A stretch of 64,000 nt of DNA from NCBI GenBank assembly GCA_026545225.1, contig CM048849.1, positions 50,456,336 to 50,520,335 of the forward strand, read 5' to 3'. The notes under the pieces were generated by a model. That model made no database searches and was not told the origin of the DNA. It saw only the letters and a program-made list of their open reading frames with translations. The translations under genes and the position numbers were made by a program. Each line of letters starts with the position of its first letter. Positions within the stretch are counted from its first letter, which is position 1. Positions 1-10,918 of this stretch are shown in pieces. The DNA is from Cornus controversa. Taxonomy: Eukaryota > Streptophyta > Magnoliopsida > Cornales > Cornaceae.

Positions 1-240
1 TGAAAATTTAAAGTGATCTTTAATAAGTTTCATATTATATTATCCTAAACACATAAAATTAAGAACTTAATGCAAATTTTCAAAAAAATTACAAACAAAT
101 TTTTAGGAAATTAATTATCCAAAGTGTTAACATACAATAAATTAAGATTTAAATAAAGAAAGTTGAAAAGAAAAAGGTTATCATAATTTGAATATTATAT
201 ATAATATATTTAAAATAAAAACTATGTATAAAAATAATAT

Positions 241-429
241 TACAATTCGGGTTCGGGTTGGGCTCGGGTTGTTGACACCTCAACCCTAGCTCAACCCTAA
301 TTAAGTTCGGGTTGAGATTTTTCAACCCAAGCTCAACCCTAATTGTAAAAATAGTTGCCCAAGCTCGTAAAAAATCGGGCTAGGCTCGGGTTGAATTCGG
401 ATTACCCAACCCAAGTTGCACCCCTAATG
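241..429. repeat. degenerate inverted-repeat-rich segment upstream of the STP gene
   Basis: The stretch alternates GGGTTCGGGTT-type and CAACCC-type words on one strand, so it can fold back on itself many times. It ends in a CACCCCTAATG-like edge. Such segments are often remnants of non-autonomous DNA transposons, but I see no clean terminal repeat or target duplication. The rest of 1-532 is AT-rich with no gene visible. Confidence 0.4.
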
Positions 430-532
430 CCACTCATATATATGTCATCCATCATATATTAATAATATTTAGTAGTAATAAATTAAAAAAGGAAAAGAAA
501 ATAACAAACAATTAATCCAATTTTTAGAAGTT

Positions 533-544
533 GTCTATATATAC
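533..544 (+). promoter_or_regulatory. putative TATA box of the STP gene
   Basis: A TCTATATATACT word lies about 190 bases upstream of the exon 1 ATG at 727. It is followed by CT-rich leader sequence (about 583-597). The position fits a plant core promoter with a 5' UTR of about 150 bases. This rests on motif and spacing only. Confidence 0.4.
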
Positions 545-726
545 TCTTGCCATCACCGTGAAGTCCTCAGGCTTCTTAATCCTTAACTCTCTTCTCTAAA
601 TATTTGATATATAGATATATACAATACTTGTTTGTTTTGTCTATCATCTTCTTTCTTCACCCTGTTTCCCTCTCTAACCTACTCTGTGATCACAAGCTAA
701 AATACGGGAAAAAAAATATAGCAAAA

Positions 727-861
727 ATGGCCGGCGGTGGTTTCGCTCCTGGTCCCGATGATGAAAGGAATATCCAGGCAACCTTACTCTATATGTCACT
801 GTAGCATGCATTGTTGCAGTTATGGGTGGTTTGATCTTCGGTTATGACATCGGAATTTCCG
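727..861 (+). pseudogene. STP exon 1, with one-base deletion
   Basis: The start is the ATG of [15 protein letters not shown], the usual STP amino terminus. After the arginine codon the sequence GGAATATCCAGG has one base fewer than needed to read the expected Asn-Tyr-Pro-Gly. The shifted frame stops at TAG about 40 bases later. The correct frame resumes downstream as [15 protein letters not shown] and runs to the donor GTATAT at 862. Confidence 0.85.
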
Positions 862-1037
862 GTATATAACCCCTAATAATTAAATTCCTATATGTATATG
901 TGTGTGTATACTAGTGTACATATCTTCGATCAGTAGTGTTTTATGCCTATATTTGTATATGTATATTAGTGTACATATATTCATCTTGTGTTATATGTAG
1001 AATTTTGATCATTGGGTTTGAATATATATATATATAG

Positions 1038-1360
1038 GTGGAGTGACAGCTATGGACTCGTTCTTGAAGGAGTTCTTTCCATCTGTATATGCGAAGCATA
1101 AAGCCGATGATTCGACGAATCAGTACTGCATATTCGATAGCCAGACACTAACAATGTTCACTTCGTCGCTGTACTTGGCTGCACTTCTGTCGTGTCTGGT
1201 GGCGTCGACGGTGACGCGAAGATTGGGACGAAAGTTGTCGATGCTATTCGGAGGTGTCCTCTTCTGTGTTGGGGCATTCATCAATGGCTTTGCTCAAGCC
1301 GTTTGGATGTTGATTGTCGGTCGTATTTTGCTCGGTTTCGGTATTGGGTTCGCCAATCAG
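1038..1360 (+). pseudogene. STP exon 2
   Basis: The exon lies between acceptor TATATAG (ending 1037) and donor GTCACT (1361). It encodes the end of the first helix loop through helices 2 to 4, including [22 protein letters not shown] and [14 protein letters not shown]. There is no internal stop. The phase fits exon 1 (G|GT) and exon 3 (codon boundary). Confidence 0.85.
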
Positions 1361-1493
1361 GTCACTAGCTCTCTCTCCACAATCTTATAATGTCTCTCTC
1401 TCTCTGGGATGTTTTCTGATTTTGTTCTGTGAATAACTGTTGTTTTGTGTTTTAACATTCCTTTTGTTTTTAATTGGTTCAATGCAAGTTGCC

Positions 1494-2316
1494 TCCAAAT
1501 CTTTTCAAAACACTTATATATTGACCCAAATAGAGAATTTGAAAATAAATTTAGCTTATATCCCCTTCAAAACTATATAAAAAAAATTAAATTTAGATAT
1601 AAATATTGTGAAATAAAAATTTAAGTTCATTAATATTGTAATACTTATCACAACAAATCGTTATTTTATTTACATATACACATGTACAATACCTATTATA
1701 TTAATTCAAAAAAGAAATACACTAATGTCCCCTCATATTCAATAAAAATGCATGAACCTTTCTTATCAAATATTTTTGTAAATTGATGTTTACAAGAAAA
1801 ATATCTAAACAAATTGAAAGGAGGAAAGACCAGTGTTGTGAGATTGTAAATCACAACAATGATCGTATATACTAAAACTTTTAATGGTCATTTACTAACA
1901 AATAACAAGTTTTATGACTAATTTATGTATAAGCCACTAAAAATATAATCTTTCCGAAGTGGAATCAAATTACTCAAAATCTTTTTCTAAAAATTGTGTT
2001 TTGAAAAACTGAAACAATTAATTGTTGAAGAAAAATTGGTTTCCTAATTTTTTTCCTTTACCTCTTCACTTTTTAGTTGTAACTTATCGTTTTATCTTTT
2101 CAATTTTTTTCTTTCTCACATCAATTTTTCATTAATTATTTAAGTTGCATTTTTCTCAATTTTGAAATTTTTTTTCCTAAACAAATTTCTTAAGATATAT
2201 AACACTATAACTAAAATTTAAAAAAATTATATTACAATTGGTTGCTAATATTGTCAAATTTTAATTACATAACGTAAATTTAGCCCCCCAAATTAAATTT
2301 TCTGGCTCCGCCCCTG
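1494..2316. mobile_element. hAT-like DNA transposon remnant in STP intron 2
   Basis: The segment is bounded by a direct repeat of CAAGTTGC (1486-1493 and 2317-2324), the 8-base target duplication length of hAT elements. Its right edge, read on the minus strand, starts CAGGGGCGGAGCCAG, a terminus of the kind I associate with plant hAT elements. The left edge does not show the matching inverted repeat, so that end is either lost or of another type. There is no coding potential. Confidence 0.45.
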
Positions 2317-3733
2317 CAAGTTGCTTGTAGAAAACAAAATGATGTTTTCTGAAATCATATCATGGGTCCATATATATTTTGTTTTTTAATGTATGAATCT
2401 TCCAAGAAATTTTAGTGCTATTTGTCTTTTCAGATGTCTCTTTATATATATATATATATATATATTCGCAAGCTTTGGTAAGCATTTCCAAGGTGTTTTA
2501 TTTATTTATTATTATTTACTTTTTAAAGAAAAAATTGTTTTTTTGTTCTAAGAAACTTGAAAATACTTGCAATATGATAGGTAAGAAACTTTTTTATGTT
2601 CAGCTCTGATTTGTAAATCAATCAAAATTTTTTTGTTCAGTTCTGATTTGTAATTTAGTGAACTGGGTTGGAAATGTGTGTTCAAAAGATGTATTTTTTG
2701 CTGTGACAATTTGATCCAACTATATCTATATGGTCTAGTGCAAATCTTTTGATTTTACTCTCTTCTCTATTTTTTCTTCCTTTTGGATCAGTAGTTACAG
2801 AAATGCCTATAATTAACTTATATATATGGCTTCTATATTGTATTGGTAATGTATTTGAATTTGCTGTGAGTTTACTTTAACTTGTTATGTTACTCATGAC
2901 CCTCAAAAAGGATTAATCCATGACTAGTTGTTAGAACAAGCTAAGCTAAGCCAGATTTTTAAAGAAATATACAAAGTCTTTGAATATGAAGTTTCACTGT
3001 GCCATTTTCGCCATCGTTGATGCAACAATGTGAAATAGAAACAAAAGCTACAATTAATTCGAAAGCGACTTGTTTCTTTGTTCCATTGGGAAAAAGAATG
3101 GCTACCATTTGACTTATCATCCAAACACATCACGAGAGCATCTGGTCATTTAGAATGACATTTTTTTTTGTCTTATTTAATATAATTATTTATAGGTAAT
3201 CTTATTTGAATTTGTAATCACTCTCAAGTCTCCTTTAGTTGAGTAAAAGTAAAAAAAAAAAAAAAAGAAAAAACAAAGAAAAGGATAGTGTTGACAATTC
3301 TTCATGATTGGATAACTCATAAAGGGAAAGAAATGAAAAAGATAAAAATAGCCCTTCATTGCATTTGGAAAGAAAATGATTATTTTATTTTGTAAGTGAT
3401 TAAGTATAACAGGAATTTATTATTATAAAAATTGGGATAGAATATGTAATTACTAACCTACATATCCTTTAGATGGAAGTCCATTTCTCTAAAGCTATGA
3501 GTTCTGCAAAATCATACTCAAAAGAATCCCTTTTTGGATTCCTACTTATTACTTATGTTAGAAAATTAAGAATAAGTAGATCGCTTATGCAACAATGTCA
3601 CGTCGCTTATTCGTAAGTGATGTATTTATGTTATGTAAGTGATGCATTGAGTTGCGTAAGGGGTACATGAAGCAAACGAGGAGATGATCTTGATTCTAAC
3701 TATTCATACATTGTTTTTGATTTGTAACTACAG
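2317..3733 (+). other. remaining 3' part of STP intron 2
   Basis: AT-rich intronic sequence with a (TA)n run near 2445-2465 and a poly-A run near 3250. It ends at the acceptor TAACTACAG (3733). No gene or clear element is visible. Confidence 0.6.
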
Positions 3734-3787
3734 TCTATACCACTCTACCTCTCAGAGATGGCCCCCTATAAGTACAGAGGTGCACTC
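3734..3787 (+). pseudogene. STP exon 3, 5' part, before the copia insertion
   Basis: Eighteen codons read SIPLYLSEMAPYKYRGAL, directly continuing exon 2. The last five bases, CACTC, are the left target-site duplication of the copia element that begins at 3788. Confidence 0.85.
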
Positions 3788-4107
3788 TGTAAGAGTTATA
3801 AACAGAGGAAGTAAAAACAGAGACAAGATTTTGAGTTGATTGGCTTACTTTGTTTGTATTTCACTCTGTTCTATTTATAGCAGATTACATATAACAAACT
3901 AGAGAAAATTAAGGAGTACAAAATCTATTTTACAGCTAACTTTATTCTATTGTTTGAATCAAAACTGAATGAGGAAAATCTGGAGATGGATGGTTGACTG
4001 CAACACTTCTGATTTGATCCGATGTCGTCAACTTCTCCCTTGATTCTCTTAACTGCTCTTCGGCTGATTTTCTTGATTCTCTCAACTGATCACCTAATAC
4101 TCTAACA
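3788..4107 (-). repeat. copia 3' LTR
   Basis: This is the 3' LTR in element orientation. It is identical to 8350-8669 except at 3902. The polyprotein reading frame runs into it and stops at 3942-3944, so the end of pol is LTR-encoded. Confidence 0.95.
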
Positions 4108-6516
4108 TCCCCCTGCAAACTCATGGGAAGTTGGCGAATCATGAGTTTGGTTCGTAAAAACTGGAATCTAGTTGCTGTTTGGCCTTTTGTAAACATGTCG
4201 GCTATTTGATCTTTTGTAGAAATATGTTTCACCAAGATATCTTTGTTAACCACTTTTTCTCTAATAAAATGATAGTCAATTTCCACATGTTTTGTCCTAG
4301 CATGAAAGACGGGATTTGAAGCTAAGGCCAATGCTCCTATGTTGTCACACCAGATAATTGGAGGTGATGAAAGATATAATTTGAATTCCTTTATCAACAT
4401 TCGGAGCCAACAAGCTTCAGCTGTAGCCAAAGCCATGCTTCGGTATTCCGCTTCCGTACTTGAACGCGAGACAACTCCTTGTTTCTTGGCACACCATGAT
4501 ATTAAATTTTTCCCAAGAAAAATACTAAATCCACTTGTGCTTCTCCTGTCATCTGGGTTACCAACCCAATCCAAGTCACAGTAAACATGAATGTTAATTG
4601 TTGAAGGTGAATAAAAAAGTCCATAGTCCACCGTTCCTTTTAAATATCGAAGCACCCTTTTTGCAGCTATCCAATGTGAATCTCTCGGGTTATGCATAAA
4701 CTGGCATAATTGATTTACGGCATATGATATATCAGGACGTGTAATAGTGCAATATTGGAGAGCTCCCACTACGCGCCTGTATTCCGTCGGGTCTGATAGT
4801 AGTGTGCCATCATTAGAAGACAGTTTCATACCTGAAGTGGTTGGGCAAGCTAGTGGCTTTGCTCCTTGCATTTTTGTGCTTTCAAGAAGGTCGGATATAT
4901 ATTTGGCTTGCCGAAGATGAAGACCTTCATTGTTGCGTTTTGCCTCAACACCAAGGAAATAACTTAGCTGTCCAAGATCTCTAATATGAAAATTTTCCTT
5001 CAAGCTGTCAATGAAAGATATAATAGCCGAATTGCTTGATCCAGTTATGATAATGTCATCTACGTAGACCAACACAAAAAGTTTTAATGTGTTAGTAGAA
5101 AGAGTAAATAACGAATAATCAACCTTTGATTCCTCAAATCCAAGTTCTAGCAATTGTTGAGATAGCCTTCGAAACCAAGCTCTCGGGGCTTGTTTAAGTC
5201 CATAAAGAGATTTATGTAGTTGACACACAAAATCTGGTTTGCTCTCATCAATGAAGCCTTGAGGTTGTTCCATATAAACCTCTTCATCAAGAATGCCATG
5301 TAAGAATGCATTGGATACATCCAATTGTTTTATAGGCCAATTAAATTGAACGGCAACAGATAAAACCATTCTAACCGTAGTTGGTTTAACTACCGGAGAG
5401 AATGTATCAAAGTAATCAATCCCAGATTTTTGATCAAAACCCTTTGCCACAAGCCTTGCTTTGTAGCGTTCGATGCTACCATCCGGGTGTCTTTTAATTT
5501 TGAATACCCATTTATTTCTTACTATATGTTTGCTGTGTGGCCTTGGACAGAGAGACCATGTCCCATTTTCCATCAAAGCATCAAATTCACGTCTCATAGC
5601 TTGTCTCCACTCGGGTTTTGTTACTGCTTGTGTATAACAAGTTGGCGCAGATTCAATTAAAATACTGGTTAAACAACGGAAAGGATGACGAGTAGAATAA
5701 AACATTTTGAACCCAGGAAATTCTTTTGGTTTTGAATTTCCTGTTTTGGACCGAGTGATGATAATATTTTCTGGTGGGTCTTGAGGTGTTGGTTGTGCTG
5801 GTTGAGGTTCGGGATGGGTCTGCTCATGCAAAGAGAGTGGTTCTATATGTAAGTCGGTTGTGTTCTCAGACATTAACAATGTTGAGGACTCATTATTAGG
5901 CAAGATGGTTTCAGTTTGAATTTCTGGTACTGCATTATTTTCACAAGTAGTATTGGAGGTGTTTGAGCTTGGGATTTCATTGAGTGGAATTGACTGTGAG
6001 AGAGGAAACAAACCTGTCGACATCATGCTTTCATGGTCGGGTGAAATGTAGCTTTTATCCCTTGCTGGAAATGAGTGCTCATCAAACACGACATGTCTGG
6101 AAATATATATTTTTCCTGAGTCCAAATCTAAGCATCTATACCCCTTGTGTTGAGCGGCATACCCGAGAAAGAGACATTTTTTGCTTCTAAAGGAAAGCTT
6201 GTTGTTCGCATATGGTCTTAGAAATGGGTAGCATGCACATCCGAAAGTTCTTAGTGAAGTATAGGAGGGCATTTTTTTATGAAGCATGAAGTAAGGGGAT
6301 AGATTTTTGAGGACTTCGGTGGGGAGCCGATTTATCAGGAAAACTGCTGTAAGAAAGGCATCAGTCCAATAGTTATTTGGTAGTTGTGCTTTAGCTAATA
6401 ATGTTAAACCAGTTTCTCGAATGTGTCGATGTTTTCTTTCGGCAATTCCATTTTGTTGTGAAGTGTCGGGGCAGGTTAATCTATGGTATATCCCATGTTT
6501 TGTTAATTTTTTTTTT
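3942..6516 (-). CDS. copia pol, 3' portion: integrase C-terminus, reverse transcriptase, RNase H
   Basis: From the frameshift at about 6507-6516 this frame continues the integrase core (LTKHGIYHR, then NGIAERKHRHI with the catalytic Glu). It then encodes reverse transcriptase with WVFKIKRHPDGS, QLDVSNAFLHG, YGLKQAPRAWF and the active-site YVDD. RNase H follows, with SRSSTEAEYRSMA and ARTKHVEIDYHFIREKV. The open frame itself extends upstream to 6674, but that part is out of frame with the homology. The carboxyl terminus reads into the LTR. As printed, it could only be made by frameshifting, so this copy is probably not autonomous. Confidence 0.9.
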
Positions 6517-8289
6517 GAAATCATTGGAAATATATTCTCCGCCATTGTCGGATTGTAATTGTTTAATTTTAGAAGAGAACAAATTTTCCACAAGAGCTTT
6601 ATATTGTTGAAAAATAATAAAGACATCGGATTTGAAACGCATGGGATATATCCATGTAAACCTACTAAAATCATCTACAAAAATAACATAATAGCGACAA
6701 CCATCAATTGAAGTTATTGGAGATACCCATACATCGGTATGAATGAGTTGTAAAGGCTTGGTAGAGACTCGGGTAGAATTAACAAAAGGTAATTTGGTAG
6801 CTTTTCCTAATTGACAAGAATCGCAAAAATCTAATTTTTGTAAGGACTCAGAGAGAGGCAAATAATTGCGCAAATAATCTAAGGTGGACTTGGCAGGGTG
6901 CCCTAGGCGATTATGCCAATGTTCTAAAGATGTTTTTATTCCTATCTTGGCAGTGAAACATCGTAGTTTATTGGAAGAGCTTTTGTGGCCAGCAAATGGA
7001 TAAAGTCCGTTTTCAACCCGTCCTTGAAGCAGGATGCGATCCGTCTTGTTGTCCTTCACAAAAAAATCAGTTCCAGTTAGCACAAAATAACAATCATTGT
7101 CTAAGCATAACTGATTGATGGATAAAAGATTGGCTGAGGCGTTAGGGCAACGAAGAATATGGTTGAGTTTGAAAGAACTATGATCAAATTTGAGAGTTGT
7201 ACTTCTGGTATTTTTAATAACCAAACCTGAACCGTTGCCAACTAGGACAGTATCATCACCCTCGTAGGAAGCTTGGTTCGTTAAATTTGCTGCATTGGCA
7301 GTAATATGGGCATTGGCGCCACTATCCGCATACCAGATATTCTGGTCATAGGAATGATTGGCTTCGACAGCCATTGCAGCAAGATTAGCAGGTGGCAAGC
7401 GTCCCTGAAAAGAGAAGTCAAAGCGATGATAGCAATCAAGAGCAACATGTCCTCTCTTACCACAAATTTGACAAGTTGGCCTGTCATATGCTTGCTGATT
7501 GGTTTGAGTTGTGGGAGGAACCTGGTTGCCTTTGTTTGAAAGAAATGGTTTTGGAGTTGTGGTTGGCTGTTTCGGCTTCTTTGGGAAGAAGGGTGCTTTG
7601 CTTCTTTGGCTTGCTGCAAATGCATAATGTTGATCAGGTGCCGAGTTGTGTTGTGCTTCAATGAGAGTTTCAACGCTGAGGAGTTCAGCTTGGAAGTCAT
7701 AGAAGGAAAAATCTTTGTCACGGCATGCAAAGTTGAATGTAGTGATGAAGGGAGTAAATGCTGACCGAAGTCCTCCCAAGAGAAAGCTAATCAGATCTTG
7801 ATCATCTGTCGCTTTTCCTGCAGCTGCAAGTTGATCAACGAGATTTTTTGCTTCCTCCATAAAGTCACTACAAGACCGATTGCCTTGAGTAATGGTCTGA
7901 AGTTGTCTTTTTAAAAGAGCAATCCTGGACCGAGAAGTAGATGAGAAACGAGTGTGAAGTGCATCCCACACTTGTTTGGAAGTCTTCATTCCATAAACAA
8001 TAGAGACGAGCTTCTCAGTAATAGAAGCTAATAGCCAACTTAGAACACAGGTGTCTTTCTTTAACCACACTGTGTAAGCTGGGTTAGTGGTTCCATCTGA
8101 AAGAGTTTTGGATGGAGGAGGAACATCCCCATCCACAAGATCAGCAAGATCATGACTCTTTAGAAAGACCATAAATTGGACACTCCATGGGAAATAGTTG
8201 GGACCGACCAAGTTTTGGGATACGGGTTGAGCATTAGCTTGGATATGGGGTTGAGGAAGTGTGGTATTGTCATTTGAGTGGGAAGCCAT
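6481..8289 (-). CDS. copia gag, protease and integrase N-terminal region
   Basis: I place the start at the Met of MASHSNDNTTLPQPH (8289) because gag homology begins just after it. The open frame continues upstream only through LTR-adjacent sequence. In order: a UBN2-type gag domain (about residues 20-180), a CCHC zinc knuckle CQICGKRGHVALDC, an aspartic protease motif WYADSGANAHIT, a gag-pre-integrase region with HWHNRLGHP and CDSCQLGK (the zinc-binding HHCC module), and the integrase core with HTDVW and SDNGGEY. The frame ends at 6481 because of an extra base in a run of ten A. Confidence 0.93.
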   Translation of the reverse strand: MASHSNDNTTLPQPHIQANAQPVSQNLVGPNYFPWSVQFMVFLKSHDLADLVDGDVPPPSKTLSDGTTNPAYTVWLKKDTCVLSWLLASITEKLVSIVYGMKTSKQVWDALHTRFSSTSRSRIALLKRQLQTITQGNRSCSDFMEEAKNLVDQLAAAGKATDDQDLISFLLGGLRSAFTPFITTFNFACRDKDFSFYDFQAELLSVETLIEAQHNSAPDQHYAFAASQRSKAPFFPKKPKQPTTTPKPFLSNKGNQVPPTTQTNQQAYDRPTCQICGKRGHVALDCYHRFDFSFQGRLPPANLAAMAVEANHSYDQNIWYADSGANAHITANAANLTNQASYEGDDTVLVGNGSGLVIKNTRSTTLKFDHSSFKLNHILRCPNASANLLSINQLCLDNDCYFVLTGTDFFVKDNKTDRILLQGRVENGLYPFAGHKSSSNKLRCFTAKIGIKTSLEHWHNRLGHPAKSTLDYLRNYLPLSESLQKLDFCDSCQLGKATKLPFVNSTRVSTKPLQLIHTDVWVSPITSIDGCRYYVIFVDDFSRFTWIYPMRFKSDVFIIFQQYKALVENLFSSKIKQLQSDNGGEYISNDFKKKINKTWDIP

Positions 8290-8340
8290 TGTGTTGAATG
8301 CGGAAGCTATTTCAGGATCAGGCGTGTGCCTTTGTTCCAG

Positions 8341-8349
8341 CTGATACCA
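8341..8349 (-). other. copia primer-binding site
   Basis: TGGTATCAG on the minus strand, immediately inside the 5' LTR. It is complementary in sense to the 3' end of the initiator-Met tRNA used by many plant copia elements. Homology with the full tRNA ends after these nine bases. Confidence 0.8.
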
Positions 8350-8669
8350 TGTAAGAGTTATAAACAGAGGAAGTAAAAACAGAGACAAGATTTTGAGTTG
8401 ATTGGCTTACTTTGTTTGTATTTCACTCTGTTCTATTTATAGCAGATTACATATAACAAACTATAGAAAATTAAGGAGTACAAAATCTATTTTACAGCTA
8501 ACTTTATTCTATTGTTTGAATCAAAACTGAATGAGGAAAATCTGGAGATGGATGGTTGACTGCAACACTTCTGATTTGATCCGATGTCGTCAACTTCTCC
8601 CTTGATTCTCTTAACTGCTCTTCGGCTGATTTTCTTGATTCTCTCAACTGATCACCTAATACTCTAACA
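8350..8669 (-). repeat. copia 5' LTR
   Basis: The 5' LTR in element orientation. It ends at the right-hand target duplication CACTC (8670-8674), after which STP exon 3 resumes with AACATTGGC. Confidence 0.95.
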
Positions 8670-8674
8670 CACTC

Positions 8675-9250
8675 AACATTGGCTTTCAATTATCAATCAC
8701 AATTGGCATACTTGTAGCCAATGTGTTGAACTATTTCTTTGCTAAGATCAAGGGTGGGTGGGGATGGCGTTTGAACTTAGGGGGTGCTGTAGTCCCTGCC
8801 CTCATTATCACAATCGGATCACTAGTCCTTCCTGAGACACCCAACTCCATGATTGAGCGTGGCAAAACCGAGGAAGCAAAATCTAAACTAAAAAGAATTC
8901 GCGGTATTGACAATGTTGAGGAGGAGTTGAATGATCTAATTATGGCGAGTGAGGAATCTAAGAAAGTGGCACATCCATGGAGAAATCTCTTGCAAACAAA
9001 ATATAGGCCTCACCTTACAATGGCCATCCTTATTCCCATCTTTCAGCAACTTACTGGCATCAATGTCATCATGTTTTGTGCTCCGGTTTTGTTCAAAACC
9101 ATTGGTTTTGGTACTGATGCTTCACTCATGTCTGCTGTGATTACCGGTAGTGTAAATGTTCTTACAACCTTTGTTTCGATTTATGGTGTTGACAAGTGGG
9201 GTAGGAGATTTCTCTTCTTTGAAGGTGGTGCTCAAATGCTCATTTGCCAG
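8675..9250 (+). pseudogene. STP exon 3, 3' part, after the copia insertion
   Basis: The frame resumes exactly if one target duplication and the element are removed (GGT GCA CTC, then AAC ATT GGC). It encodes the central loop ([11 protein letters not shown]) and helices 7 to 9 ([17 protein letters not shown]). It ends CTCATTTGCCAG before the donor GTACAT at 9251. Confidence 0.88.
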
Positions 9251-9367
9251 GTACATAGTTTTTTTTTTTTTTTTTCAGATTGTGATTATCAAAATTTTCT
9301 TAAATGGTACTGCATTATGCACATGTTATGTTATTTACAATATATATACATTTTTTGAAATGAACAG

Positions 9368-9826
9368 ATTGTTGTTGCAATTTTTATTGCTGCAAAATTT
9401 GGAGTAGATGGGAACCCCGGTGAGTTGCCTAAGTGGTATGCTATTGTTGTGGTGCTGTTCATATGCATCTATGTTGCTGGATTTGCATGGTCATGGGGGC
9501 CTCTAGGTTGGTTGGTGCCAAGTGAAATTTTCCCACTTGAAATTCGTTCTGCAGCGCAGAGTTTGAATGTTTCAGTCAACATGATGTTCACATTTGCTGT
9601 CGCTCAAGCGTTCCTACCATTGCTCTGCCACTTGAAGTTTGGTTTATTCATCTTCTTTGCATTTTTCGTGGTGGTGATGACCATATTCGTGTTCATATTC
9701 TTGCCGGAGACTAAGGGGATCCCAATTGAAGAGATGGCCATTGTATGGAAGCAGCACTGGTATTGGTCCAGGTTCATGACTGATGTTAATTATCCCCCTC
9801 ATGGAGGCATTGAAATGGGCAAGTGA
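9368..9826 (+). pseudogene. STP exon 4, C-terminal helices
   Basis: Begins after the acceptor TGAACAG and reads [15 protein letters not shown], then [28 protein letters not shown] and [12 protein letters not shown]. The cytosolic tail ends IEMGK before TGA (9824-9826). No lesion was seen in this exon. Confidence 0.88.
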
Positions 9827-10718
9827 TGCATACATGGAAGCAACACTGGTTTTGGTCCAGATATATGCTATTTTTATTTATTTATATATATTTTGCTATA
9901 GTTACATTCTATCAGTCTGTGTCAGGAATAATATGAAATGGTTTAAATTCTATGTTTCAATTACAAGCTTCTTTGCTTTATTTCAACTGTAATCCCCATA
10001 CAAATAGGCATTGTAAATTTGTGTAATAGACAATCTACCAGGCTAAATAATATAAAGCAGTACTAAAATTAGGTTTGATTGTGACCATCTTTTTTGTAGC
10101 ATTGTTAGCAGCAACTTCCGTGGTTATGAATCGTTAAGGAATAATAATCATGGGTAACTGCTAGTTAGCTAGGTTGACAAGCAGAATTAGCATATATGGA
10201 ATTTACCCTATAATACATTGAAAGTTCGAGCCCTGTTAGGGGGCAAAGTAGAGCAATCACTTGCTCTGATACTATAAAAAGTTTTGGAAATTTTGATTCA
10301 TCGTATCTTCTCATTGATTTGTTTATGTGTGTATATATATAAATATATATATATATGCAACTCAATACAAACTGAAATTGAATTCCTTCAATTTGATCAC
10401 GGTCTTGTAAATGAAGCAAAGGACCACCTTGCATGACCTCCACAGTTTCAATTCAACTGGATCAGTAGCTTTTGCCTTTACTAACATAGGAAATGGGACA
10501 ATCATTTTGGTCACATTTGTGCAAACAATTAAAGAAAGAGGTATCACATGACTCAACACACTTCTATTCAATTGGATCACCTTTCCATCTCATATAACCC
10601 TTTTTGGATAGAAATGGATTAAGTGGTACTTGTTAATTCACTTGCTCTTCTCTCACCCCCTCCATCATGGAATCTTCAACATAGCCACTGATAACTCAGT
10701 AGATGTGCCTTCCCTGAC

Positions 10719-10750
<32 letters not shown>

Positions 10751-10918
10751 TCTGTATCACTGTATAGTACAATGGAGAAAATTTTTTTTTCCTTAATTGT
10801 TTGTTTGGAAGAAAGCAAGCCAATTCAACTCAACAAAGGACTAGTGACAGAATTATGTAATCTACAACCTTCAGTTGTGTGTTACAAATTGAAGAAATAA
10901 TGGTAGTATTCAGAAGCC
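9827..10918. other. 3' flank of STP and intergenic sequence
   Basis: AT-rich sequence with a perfect (TA)n tract at about 10719-10747 and another TA tract near 10333-10356. I see no convincing gene. Confidence 0.5.

Larger units (their letters stand above)
3788..8669 (-). mobile_element. Ty1/copia LTR retrotransposon, nearly complete
   Basis: Two 320-base LTRs (3788-4107 and 8350-8669) begin TG and end CA and are flanked by the duplication CACTC (3783-3787, 8670-8674). The element lies on the minus strand. Its primer-binding site TGGTATCAG (8341-8349) directly abuts the 5' LTR and matches the start of the usual initiator-Met tRNA PBS. The polypurine tract GCAGGGGGA (4108-4116) abuts the 3' LTR. 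The internal region encodes gag, protease, integrase, reverse transcriptase and RNase H in Ty1/copia order. By eye the LTRs differ at one base (3902 against 8464), so the insertion is young. One frameshift in integrase interrupts the polyprotein. Confidence 0.97.
727..9826 (+). pseudogene. STP: hexose/H+ symporter (STP-type sugar carrier), disrupted gene
   Basis: Four exons (727-861, 1038-1360, 3734-3787 joined to 8675-9250, and 9368-9826) encode a major facilitator superfamily sugar porter of the plant STP monosaccharide/proton symporter type, a 12-helix plasma-membrane protein. Family signatures are visible in order: [24 protein letters not shown] between helices 2 and 3, [30 protein letters not shown] in helix 7, [19 protein letters not shown] and [11 protein letters not shown]. 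All three introns have GT-AG ends. Two lesions are present. One base is missing at about 769-771 in exon 1, so the frame closes soon afterwards. A copia element sits in exon 3 after codon CTC, flanked by the duplication CACTC. Apart from these, exons 2 to 4 read without stops, so the gene died recently, or the single-base lesion is a sequence error. Confidence 0.9.

Noticed and set aside
3942-6674. Treating the whole open frame to 6674 as pol
   Set aside because: The part upstream of about 6516 is out of frame with integrase homology; the matching residues lie in the other minus-strand frame.
10200-10280. SINE with a B-box-like GTTCGAGCCC
   Set aside because: No A box at proper distance, no tail and no duplication.
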